From Catonia carolina (lineage: Eukaryota > Arthropoda > Insecta > Hemiptera > Achilidae), in the NCBI GenBank assembly GCA_035578175.1, contig JAQMRL010000003.1, positions 24,266,419-24,330,418 of the forward strand: a stretch of DNA of 64,000 nucleotides. The letters run 5' to 3'. Positions 21,854-31,866 of this stretch are shown here, piece by piece (the stretch's first letter is position 1; every line of letters begins with the position of its first letter). The translations under genes and the position numbers were made by a program. The notes beneath the pieces are model-generated. The model was not told where the DNA came from and did no database searches. It was given only the letters and a program-made list of their open reading frames with translations.

Positions 21854-23400
21854 TGTAAAATTTATAATTAAGTAATAATAGTATAGTAAATAAACATTAT
21901 TAAGTATAAAGTAAATAACATGCTTTTAGGGGGGTTCTCATGGGTCAATCTTGATTGATGAACTAGTGTATTTGGAAACTTATAGTGAGAAAAAATGGTT
22001 CAATCTAGTTGAATTGATCTGAAGTCACTTGATTCAATCAGTATTGAATCAATTGAAGTTTACAACTGGTCAACTTTTCTGTACTCAACTATTTAATTAA
22101 ACAATGGAATGAGCTAATCGACTTGTATAAATCAGCTGTTCAATACGTTTGAAAACAGTTAAAATTTCTTCTGTCATCACTTGATCTATTACAATTAACT
22201 GACAACTTCTTCTTTAGAAGCTCATTTCCCCATTGCTGTTATTCTGTTTTTAAATATTTGTGTGATAATTCAAACCTTTAACCCATAAATGAAGGAGCTT
22301 TCAAGAAAGGAACATAAAAATCTTTGTTTTAGTTCCACAAGGTATGTTTTTACTCCACGAAATAGGATGCAACATCCTGGTGATGGCCTTGTCTCTGCCA
22401 ACTTTTTCCAGAATATCATTGTCTGGTTTACCATCTGGTATTAAAAGTGTACTGAGATCCATTCAAGTATCTCCTAATTTGTAATTTAGTAGATCCATGA
22501 CTTTCAACATCCTGCATTAGAGCTACTCTTGAATGTTTCCAACCTTTTACTTACTTCTATTTTAAACCATTAAACAATGACACAGAGAATATGTAACAGT
22601 GCAAAATTCTGAACTTTGTAGTAATTACCAAATGATGACTTGTAAAAATTTCGTTCATTTCATTAAAAACAGTTCTAACTTTTTCTATTATAATTCCTAC
22701 TGAGATAGCAGTGATAAAAATATTTCATCACTTGTTTTCACCTAGTAAGACTATTCAACATTCAATTAACTTTTTGAAGTTTGGATTAATATTTTTCTTG
22801 TTTAGTGAGAAACCATAAACAAAAAGGTAAGAGATAGAAAATATTTTTTTCAGATTTAATAAACTTTAATTTTTGTATTTCTGAAGGTTAAAGGAATCAT
22901 ATAATTTAGTCTTTACATTAACACAGTGCTAATGAAGATTGTTTACTGTGTGGAAAAAAGTTGTGGTTTATGCTACATTAATGCTACATATGATACTGTA
23001 CAGAGAAAAATACTAGTAGTTATGTTAATTAAGGATAAGTAAACAGAAAGTCATTAACAACCTTCCCTTCATTTTCTAACCACAACATCATTATCTTAGA
23101 TATAATTACTCGAATTCCACACTCACAATTTTTCATAAGTACGTAATTTTTATTGAAGTACCTAGTCTATAATTTTAACTAAACTGTGAAAATTAATATT
23201 AACAGAACACTGAGTTAAATTCTTTCAGACACTTTCTCAAAGCTATAGTTTATAGGTGGTTCAACTCAAGAAATTAAAAAAATTTGAAAAGAGTTTAATA
23301 AATTAATTTTTTGTGAATTTCATCCAAGATACTCCCAACGATGTCCAGGAAAGTAGGACTTGCCATGAATTTATAAGTCAAAATATTAACACCGTGTTAT
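21854..23400. other. AT-rich intronic stretch
   Basis: At 21940-22100, TTCAAT/ATTGAA motifs recur (GGGTCAATCTTGATTGATG near 21951), which may be one end of an unrecognised MITE; no partner end was found. Nothing else was recognised. Confidence 0.45.
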
Positions 23401-23411
23401 CCCTATTACTT

Positions 23412-23798
23412 GTTGTTGTTTAGGTCATCAGCCAAAAGGCTGGTTTGAACCTGTAGAGGTTTTACTAAGTAAAATGAGGAGTGAGGTGGTTTACCATTGC
23501 CTTCCTCACTGAGTGGAAAAGTACACTTATCAGCATGCCAGGCCTTCTGAAAAGCACATATTTTCCACTCTGTAAATGATACCTTCACTTCATTCACCAC
23601 AGGGTCTGGCTGTATAGTGAAATTCATTACTTTCAGAGGAGATAACTGTGATTAGTGTCTTTTACACCTCTACCTCTTCTGTTCTTAAATGATTCAGTCA
23701 TTTAATTGGCTGACCATGTGATAAGAAACAGAACTATTTATTTTAACCACAAGATTGAGTGTAAATAATTTGACACTCCACCTGTCTGTTATGGGCAA
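23412..23798 (-). mobile_element. SINE-C, copy 4, with 11-bp TSD
   Basis: A perfect target-site duplication CCCTATTACTT occurs at 23401-23411 and 23799-23809, which fixes both ends of the family at about 387 bp. An open 73-codon frame (23627-23406) reads QPDPVVNEVKVSFTEWK. Confidence 0.92.
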
Positions 23799-23954
23799 CC
23801 CTATTACTTACCAGTTTGATTAATAAAAAAACATTAATAAAAAACATATTACCTAATATACGTATTGCATTTTTCTTCAGCATCCAATCAGTCATTATTT
23901 ATTTTAAAACAATTGTTTATTTTATTATATGGTATGATTTGTTTACAAAGACCT

Positions 23955-24060
23955 TAGCTTTAGTGTAGGTAATGATAGGAGGTGATATAAAGATAAAAGA
24001 TTCCAGGCCTGACCTGGGATCTACCCAAGAACCCAGGTTATTAGGGAAGGAACTTTAGCA
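23955..24060 (-). mobile_element. SINE-D related fragment
   Basis: On the minus strand, CCCAGGTCAGGCCTGG and ATCTTTTATCTTTATATCA, followed by CATTACCTACAC, match the post-box-B part of SINE-D at 10059. The head is degenerate. Confidence 0.55.
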
Positions 24061-24258
24061 CTCTATTAAATATTTCCTCGATCAAGTAATTTTTAAAATT
24101 TTTTATGACAAGTACTGATTAACACAACTTTTTAAAGATTATGATAATATCAGTAGATTACTACTGATGTATTTTCTACCTGCATAAATAGGTTTCTTTG
24201 AACTTATATCTGTGATTAGCAATGTACTAATCGTTTTTGTTTCTTGTGTTATTACAAT

Positions 24259-24462
24259 ATTTTTTTTTTTTTTTTATTTATTTAACGTTGCATGAACTGC
24301 AACGGTCATTAGCGATGACGTTGGGGTGTAACTGTTTACAATGGAGGATGAAATGATTTTTTTTGTAACGTATGAAAATATGCCGTGCCTGAGTGGGATT
24401 CGAACCCAGGACCGCATGATGAGAGGCGAGCACGTTACCAACTGCGCCAATGCGGCCAGCAA
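24259..24462 (-). mobile_element. SINE-A, copy 2
   Basis: Full-length tRNA-derived SINE with a long A tail (T run at 24259-24277), box B GGTTCGAATCC and box A TGGCGCAGTTGG on the minus strand. The target duplication is unclear; CAAT-ATTTT is shared on both sides. Confidence 0.9.
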
Positions 24463-24499
24463 TGACATTTTGATTCTGTGTGAATGTATCTTGTTTGAA

Positions 24500-24605
24500 A
24501 TACATTCACTCCTTAGAGTGCCGACTCCATCAATGAAGATTGGCTACAAATCTGATAAATCACTCCCTATCATGAACCACTTGACACACATTATCACCTC
24601 AAAAA
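24500..24605 (-). pseudogene. LINE 3'-end scrap
   Basis: On the minus strand, FVANLH followed by a stop and a GTCGGCACTCTAAGG tail parallels the 3' end of the antisense LINE at 44215. Only the last few codons are recognisable. Confidence 0.4.
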
Positions 24606-25221
24606 TGTAGAGCTAAAAAACTGTAAGATGTAAGCTCCTTAGATAACGGTCTGCATGATGTGAGATGATTAACTCTTTATCATACATCTGATAATTTTTT
24701 TTAATTTTAAAAAACTTTTGTGTGTTACCCAGAGAAGGAGTTATCCTACTTTTCACGTTTTTAATTTGGGATTTTTCTTATCTTCTTATTTATCTCCAAT
24801 TTACTTAGTGTTTTACCTGAAATGAACTAATTGAAGTGAATCTATTTCACTAAAATATAACAGATGTGTGTAGCAAGGGCAGTAGTGGAGTGTAGGAATA
24901 GCGTTCCTGCACTAATTTTTCCACTGTTTAATGAAAAATAAATATTTTTTAAGCTAAGTTATTTTTGGGTATTGATTCATACAGATGTTCTAATACTGGA
25001 AAATTCACAACTGCACAAGTGGATGTATGTCACAACAACATGTCTATGCTAAAATTACTTTTTACCAACGCTTAGTTTTCATTCATTAAAAGTAATTCAG
25101 TGTTTGAATTCATAAAATATGAAGCAAAATCTGAAAAACTGTAAAATAAAAAAATCAATTTCTTGACTGGATTTACTTCAAAAGATGACATAATACTTTA
25201 AAATTCTTTTTTTTTTAAATT

Positions 25222-25538
25222 CATAATATGTGTACGTTGCAATCTGTTCAATTCAGAAGATTAAGCAACCCCATGACCCAATGAGATGAGGATGATACGT
25301 ATGACGTGTAAATGAGGTGTATGTAGCCTTGTACAGACTCAGGCCGACTATAACTGAGAGAGTATGGTTAATTGAACCCCGACCATCAAAGTACACCGGT
25401 AACCACTGTCTAGCATTCAAATCCGTATAAAAGTAACTACCTTTACTAGGATTTGAACCAGGAACCTTCGTCTCCGAAAATCAGCTGTTAAACAGCTGAT
25501 TTTGGCGATGACTTTACCTCTAGACCAACCCGGTGGGG
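25222..25538 (-). mobile_element. SINE-B, copy 2, near a splice acceptor
   Basis: Complete antisense copy: the head reads CCCACCGGGTTGGTCTAG-like on the minus strand, with box B GGTTCAAATCC, and the tail ends in AACAGATTGCAACGTAC. TTTAAAATT on both sides may be the target duplication. It ends about 72 bp before the acyltransferase acceptor at 25610, leaving the polypyrimidine tract intact. Confidence 0.85.
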
Positions 25539-25610
25539 GTTTTAAAATTTTAAAGTTTTAAAAGAATTTTAAGGTTTTAAAATTCTTAAGCAATTTTTTC
25601 GTTGTTTCAG

Positions 25611-26025
25611 GTTACAATATGAAGAAGCCGAGATGAGACAATTGAAGGTAGAAAATGCGCAAGTAATACATGATTTATATCCTGCAAATGACATGGAAGC
25701 AGTCGAAGTATTTGAGCGATTGATAGAACGTTTACCAGCGTATGGTGTTTTTGAATCGGGTGATTTAGCGGCATGGATGGTCCAATCATATTATGGTGCA
25801 ATGTTTTCAATGCAAACTAGACCAGAATATCGACGTAAAGGTTACGGTATTCATCTGGCGACACAACTTACGAGGGTCGTACATGACCGTGGGTACATTC
25901 CATTCGTTGTTATCCGGCCAGAAAATGACGCTTCACAGAGCCTATATCTTAAGCTTGGCTTTAAGAAAATTTACCAGACTGTCCGCGCCATTTTAAGGCC
26001 TCATGAGGCATTAACCAGCGATTGA
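25611..26025 (+). CDS. FR47/GLYAT-like N-acyltransferase, last exon
   Basis: Terminal exon encoding the acyl-CoA-binding half of a GNAT-fold N-acyltransferase. Enzymes of this group move an acyl group from acyl-CoA to an amine such as glycine; the substrate here is unknown. The acceptor TTGTTTCAG ends at 25610. The first base completes a Glu codon split by the intron, and 137 further codons end at TGA (26023-26025). Visible motifs: FSMQTRPEYR (beta4), the pyrophosphate-binding RRKGYG (25831-25848, family R/Q-x-x-G-x-G), IHLATQLTRVVHDRG (helix alpha3), and NDASQSLYLKLGF (motif B). This order is standard for GNAT. With the upstream exon, 218 residues are visible out of roughly 290 expected. The whole frame is intact, so the gene is probably functional. 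Confidence 0.9.
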
Positions 26026-26900
26026 GTTAACCTCGTTCCATTTTAACTCTATCTGCTTCCACCAGCCCGCTGCTATTATTCAACCCAAACTTAATTAAAC
26101 ATTTAATTAATTAATTAATTATTAATTAGATAGATAGATTATCGTTAGTCTCACCTACTGAATGCTTACTGAATTAGAAATATTATATTTTTTTATAGGT
26201 TATGTACTTAAAGTGTTTTTGTGATATAAATTGTTTTGTATGATATTGTATAGTTTAATTTATATTAATTTTAAAAATACTTTTAAAATACCTGAATCCA
26301 TACAGTTTTTGTTAAAATGTTTTTATTTATGTGGTACTTTCAAATGAAATACAATTTTGGTTAAGTAAATGTATTACAATACATTTGTATTGTATTCATT
26401 TACTGAGTTGTAGATATCATGTTCCTCAGCATATTAGGTGTGTAAATTGTTGTACTCATTGAAAATAATTATAGTGCAACACACAACACTAAAATCTAAA
26501 CCATTGATTCGTAAAGATTTGTAGGATATGCTGTATATTATCAAATATTGCGAGAAGAATCTTTGAAAAAACTGTGATGTGAAATGTAATGTAAGATTAT
26601 GTTTTCATTTGTCTACATCTTATGATACTTGCCATTGGGTTAACTTATGTTTGGGATTCTACCCAATCCCAGCAGTGGAATAGATTTGCTAGCGGCCAAT
26701 TTAAAATAATAAGTGCAATTTCAAAAAGAAACGAAAAGGAGAGAGTTTTCATGAGATGGTTTTCAACAGATGAACTCAGCTACCAATCGTGATATGTGAC
26801 ACCTTTTAAACTTCAGTCTTTGGTAGGTCTACTGTATATTATTGAAATTTTACCTCATTCAGTATTTCCGTAGGTCAATTATTTAACTATGGTCAGTTCC
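26026..26900 (+). other. Likely 3' UTR and downstream flank of the acyltransferase gene
   Basis: Directly follows the stop codon. The sequence is AT-rich, with TTAATTAATTAA repeats near 26100. A canonical AATAAA was not found close to the stop; the first good AATAAA is near 26978. The true 3' end cannot be fixed. Confidence 0.4.
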
Positions 26901-28338
26901 TGTGTAAGGTTAAGGGCTGTTCCTGCCCTTAAGAGGTATGGTAGGGTCAGTGGCGGAGCGTATAGCAGCTTACTGTCGATAAATAAAAGTTTTATTCCAC
27001 TCACCTTGGAAGTCCTGCGACTTACGAGCTGGTACCAGTGGATTTCCGATGAGTGTTGAGCTGCCTAAGATCTTGAATAAGTGGACTGTATTTAGCGTGG
27101 TCGGTTTCCTGGAGTGTCTCCAGTGCGTAAATACGTAGCGATGTGTGAATTTAATAGAGAAATAAACTTAAATAATAAAAAGAAAACAAATTAGTGGTCG
27201 CAGATAATTCCCAATACTAGGGCGAAAGCTAAAAAGCATAAGACTGCACAAAGAGCGTTCTTTTGCGTTGCGAGTTAGCGGACGACTGTGTCCAGTTCAG
27301 TATAAAACTGTATGTATGTGCAGGTAGAAATCAACCCTCATTGGTTGAGATCGATAAATGATATCTTAGAATAGAACACAAAAATAAATTGATGAATTGA
27401 ACCAAACATAAAATTTATATAGCCCCAAACAAGGTAAGAGTAAGTTCCTGAACCAACACTGTTGCTACAATGGTGGATATTCTTCTGAAGGTATTCAGAA
27501 ATATTGGGTATCCACCATTCTGGAGAAGGTAAAGTTGTATTACAATGTACTCCTCAGAACTGGCAGGAGTTAGGTCATTTCATCAGTACCATATCTTCCA
27601 TGATATCTTCATTTATGAATAAATCATTAAAATGCATCCAGCAGCTTGTTATTAATACAAAAATGTAAAAATACCATAATTTTTTTCAATAATGGTAAAT
27701 GGTAGATGGAGGGATTACTAAAACATGTAAGTGTATAGAATAATATGTAAAAGAAAAATTAAAGCAGAACTAAAGAAGGCGTGTAGGCCTATAAATTAAT
27801 TGTATCTTCTTTGATAGTACCAAAACCAAAAAGGTCTTGCATATAGCACATTGTTTTTGTATTTTTAGACTCAAATTATGTTATTTTTTAAATAATTTTT
27901 GACAGATAGCATAAATAAATAACACATGAAACATTTGGTAAAATATTAAGATAATTATTTGTAAATAACTTACAAATTTACTTGTATGATCATTGCTCAG
28001 TTAGGTGGAAGCATAAAATGGAAAGAGTATAGTGTTATGTCTTATAGTGTAATATGATATTTTCTATTATTTAATAAGGTTTCCTTGTACTTAAACTTCC
28101 CTGTCTTATTCCTTTATCAAAAGTTTCATGTTAAATTATTTTAAATAATGCTATCAGTAAGTTATTGTGTTAGTTTGTGATTTTCATTAAGTTTAACATT
28201 AATATTTTGTAGTAAATGGTAAATTGATTCAACTTTCTAATTAATCAATCAACAATTTTTAACGGGTCAAAGGTTGGTTTAAAGTACCTATTCAACACTG
28301 GTTTTTTATCGTTAGTAGATCATCTGATATTTATTATC
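26901..28338. other. Unassigned region with hairpins
   Basis: 26900-27300 is less AT-rich than its surroundings. It holds two perfect hairpins: TTAAGGGC/GCCCTTAA at 26910-26932 and CTGGAG/CTCCAG at 27109-27123. CAGTGGCGGAGC at 26949 resembles a hAT terminus, but no partner end was found. A longer hairpin lies at 27469-27519. No coding signal was seen. Confidence 0.4.
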
Positions 28339-28340
28339 TA

Positions 28341-28968
28341 CCGTGCGTTCGGAAAGTCGCTGTGCACTGGAATTGTGACTATGGATTTATGAAAATATGT
28401 ATAAAGAAATGACTAAGCATTTTGGAAAAAAATTTATTCAATACCTTAATTACATTGTTAAACCGTGATTACATTGTTTATAGAAGGTGTTCGAAATGAC
28501 CTCCATTGGCATCAATACAGCATTGCACTCGTTTCATTTTGTTTGCAAACACCTTTCGCAACTGAAGAACAGTGATTCCTTGAATGTATGCCGTTATTGC
28601 GGCTTTAAGTTCGTCAATCGTGTGTGGTCTGTTCCGATACACAGTTTGTTTCGCCGCACCCCATAAAAAGAAATCGGGGGGAGTCAGATCAGGAGATCTT
28701 GCAGGCCACAAATTCTTTGAAATTATTCGTTCACCAAACGTGTTGCGCAGGAAAGCCATTGAGATGTTAGATGTATGTGCTGTTGCCCCGTCTTGTTGGA
28801 ACCAACCATTATTCATTTCCACTTGTGTTATTTGATGCGTAAAGTTCTCTAAAATATCAGAACAATAACGTAAAAATTTTTTTCCAAAATGCTTAGTCAT
28901 TTCTTTATACATATTTTCATAAATCCATAGTCACAATTCCAGTGCACAGCGACTTTCCGAACGCACGG
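28341..28968 (-). mobile_element. Tc1/mariner-superfamily element with 94-bp inverted ends
   Basis: TA flanks both ends (28339-28340, 28969-28970). The ends CCGTGCGTTCGGAAAGTCGC are inverted copies that extend for about 94 bp (28341-28434 and 28875-28968). A C-terminal transposase fragment lies between them on the minus strand. Total length 628 bp, a deletion derivative of a longer element. Confidence 0.88.
28478..28912 (-). pseudogene. Transposase C-terminal half (IS630-Tc1-mariner)
   Basis: An open 144-codon frame encodes the second half of a DDE transposase: GWFQQDGATAHTS with the second catalytic Asp, LWPARSPDLTPPDFFLWG with the third, and a C-terminal helical segment with HTIDELKAAI. 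The spacing between the two Asp residues is 38, unlike the 34 of classical mariner. The start codon and first 12 residues (MYKEMTKHFGKKF) lie inside the terminal inverted repeat and replace the normal N-terminal half, so the DNA-binding domain and first catalytic Asp are absent. It cannot be an active transposase. The frame is uninterrupted, suggesting a young deletion copy. Confidence 0.85.
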
Positions 28969-28970
28969 TA

Positions 28971-30261
28971 TAACTGATTATAAATTTATTTATTCAATAA
29001 AATTTTAAAAGGTTTATAATATTAAGTATAATGTATAAAGAAAAGTTTATTATAATGTAAAAATACAATTCGTAAACCCACCAAATTAAACGAAATTGAA
29101 AAATGCTTATTGAAAACACATTGTTAAAAGTTTATGTCAATGTATCTTAATTTGATTATGAAAAATTGAAAAATTAACTTACTACATAGCCAACACTTGT
29201 AGTTTTTATTATCTTGCTAGGCCTATTATGTTCATATGTTCAATTTCCAGCCATTGTACAAAACTTTTATTGGACATTCAAGCCCATCATTCTATTATCA
29301 TATAGTTGTTAATGACCAAACAGTTGATGCGTATTTTAATAAATTAATAAAAAGATTTATACAGCATTGTTTTCCATAAATAGTATACATCACAATGTCT
29401 TGAGTTTCTTTAATTAATTTTTGTAGTTCTACATAAAAAAAGGCTTTAATTTCATGTGTTTTTTTACTTAATTTTTCATTGGTAGTCATAATTTTGAACT
29501 TGGAAGTCATAAACTACTTCATCTATTTTTCTGATTATGTTCTCTTACGATATTCATATTCTGTTAGTTACAGACTGATAAATCATTCTTAACTACAATA
29601 TATTGTATTTTTTTCTGAAGATTTTAATTTGTTCACTCTTGAGTATTTACTGTATTAGGTCTATTATTTTAAGTGGTATATTCCTACAGAAAAACAAATA
29701 AATTATAATTTTCTAATCGTCATTAAAAATGTATGTTTTTTTCTACGATTTCATCTGTTTAGTCTAATAATGAGAGAAAATTAAATTTGATTTTGATCAT
29801 ATTTTGTAAAAATTAAACTTGCTTTTTAAAAAAATGCATGTGTTGTATGTCAATTTTATATGTTGTCAATTATCTTTTGAATACAACTTTTTCCATTAAA
29901 TGGATCAGTACATTTAAGTGAGTCCTAATGCACAGAAAACAATTCAATTTTAAAATGCATTTAAAATCAAAAAAAAAAATGAATTGCTAACCTGCACTGT
30001 CAGTCACTACATTTTAAGTATAGACTACATATGAAAACTAACCAAAAATATTGTTCTGTAACATATATAGAACAACATTTATACAAATTCATCCAGGTAT
30101 AATAAAACCAAGGACTTTTCTGTTTTTATGATATTATTTACAATAGAAATGAATTATATAATTAAAAACTGCATTAAACAGTGTTGAATCTTGAGTTTAT
30201 GAACATTGGGTGTACATCAATGAACAAACCTTGGACCAATTTTATTTTAAAACAATTTATC
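28971..30261. other. AT-rich stretch, nothing recognised
   Basis: No coding similarity or repeat ends; the 70-residue ORF at 29298-29510 is unsupported. Confidence 0.5.
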
Positions 30262-30271
30262 AAAATAACAT

Positions 30272-30666
30272 GTGCCCATAACAGACAGGTGGAGTGTCAA
30301 ATTATTAACACTCAATTTGTTCGTTGCAGGGCTAAAATAAATAGTTCTGTTTCTTATCACATGGTCAGCCAATTAAATGACTGAATCATTTAAGAACAGA
30401 AGAGGTAGAGGTGTAAAAGACACTAATCAGAGTTATCTCCTCTGAAAGTAATGGATTTCATTGTACAGCCGGACCCTGTGGTGAATGAAGTGAAGGTGTC
30501 ATTTACAGAGTGGAAAATATGTGCTTTTCAGAGGGCCCGGCATGCTGATAAGCATACTTTTCCACTCAGTGAGGAAGGCAATGGTAAACCATCTCACTCC
30601 TCGTTTTACTTAGTAAAACCTCTAGAGGTTCAAACCAGCCTTTCGGCTGTTGACCTAAACAACAAC
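30272..30666 (+). mobile_element. SINE-C, copy 5, with 10-bp TSD
   Basis: The target-site duplication AAAATAACAT occurs at 30262-30271 and 30667-30676. The element runs from GTGCCCATAACAG to the AACAACAAC-type tail, 395 bp. A 75-codon frame (30451-30678) is open. The segment GAGGAAGGCAATGGTAAACC resembles the 3' ends of RTE-type LINEs. Confidence 0.92.
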
Positions 30667-30676
30667 AAAATAACAT

Positions 30677-31640
30677 AATTGATATTTCATTTTAGTATAA
30701 TATATTTTCTGTTTTAGGTAAATTAACTATATATTTTTATGAATTAAAAATATTTTATTTATAGTAAAAAATGTATTTAAATATTTAGAAAAATAATAGT
30801 GAGCATTCAGTTGGTGTTTTGATTAGGTGCCCTCTCATCATAATTAATAAATTGGATCCTCAGGCATTGGATCATCAAAATAGGCCTTAGAGAGTAAGTA
30901 CCGTCGTCAAAATGACAACGATAACGCAACAACACTATTTATTATTAAATAATAATTATATTATCATTATTATTACTATTATTACATTTCCACATTATGT
31001 CAAATGTTCATTATTATAGTGTAATGAACATAGTGTATATTATATAATACTTTTAACCTAGTTATTTAATAATTATATTATATTATTATTGATTGATTAC
31101 ATTATTATTAAAATATAATTCTGTGAATGTAGTCTCTATTTAAATCAATTATCTCTGGTAAATATTATTGTTGGCATTGAAAATCTGTGATAATGACCTT
31201 TGTATTCAGGGTTTAGTCTACATGTATGCTGTTAGGTATTTTTAAATAATAAATTATTAAATTAATAAATAAAATAGCTAGAATGTTATTTATTGTATTA
31301 ATACATATTTAATTATTTATCTAATTATTACTAATACATAAAATTATTAATCTATCTCAAAATTAATGTTAGATTTATTTTTTTATAATGCTCATTATGT
31401 TTCAACGATATCCTTTCTATAAAAATTATTAGTAAAAATAATTAAATTAATTTACATATTTGTACTGATGTAATTAATAATGTTAACTAAACAATTAATG
31501 CTTTCATTAATACAAATAAAATTTAATTGTTCATCGAACAGTAGACGTTTTCTGCCATGCAATTAATTATATTGCATTTGGTTTTGTAAATTTTTGATGT
31601 CATACTAATGTATAATAATGTGTGTATTAATTAAATAAGG
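30677..31640. other. AT-rich stretch, nothing recognised
   Basis: Strongly AT-rich with many ATTATT runs. No coding or repeat signal. Confidence 0.5.
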
Positions 31641-31866
31641 AATGGTGGTTTAGACATGTCAGTAAAATGGAGGTGGAAGGAAAGAGACCGACCAAGGGGC
31701 AGACTAAGAGTAGAGTAAATGGGTTCAATTATGGATAAATTGGAAAAATTATACGATGCTAAGAGAATAATGGAGGACAATGTTTCAGCAATGCAGAGGC
31801 TGTGTTGGGCTCAACCTGAGGAAACTTGAGTAAACCTAAAAAAGGATAAAGAGGATGATGATGATA
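31641..31866 (+). pseudogene. LINE ORF2 C-terminus with GAT tail
   Basis: Reads RWFRHVSKMEVEGKRPTKG, a decayed WFGHVxRM block, followed by stop-interrupted text and ending in (GAT)n at 31851-31866. A GAT tail is seen in some RTE-type LINEs. Only the last 60 or so codons are recognisable. Confidence 0.6.

Larger units (their letters stand above)
19552..25610 (+). other. 6.1-kb intron of the acyltransferase gene
   Basis: Bounded by GTAAGT and by TTGTTTCAG. It contains, in order, a HINE-like copy with nested hAT-like and piggyBac-like elements, two SINE-C copies, a SINE-D tail, a SINE-A, a LINE 3' scrap and a SINE-B that ends about 70 bp before the acceptor. Nearly half of the intron is identifiable transposon. 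Confidence 0.8.

Noticed and set aside
25607..25996. Extra frames over the last acyltransferase exon
   Set aside because: Only the frame joined by the 19551-25611 splice phase carries GNAT motifs.
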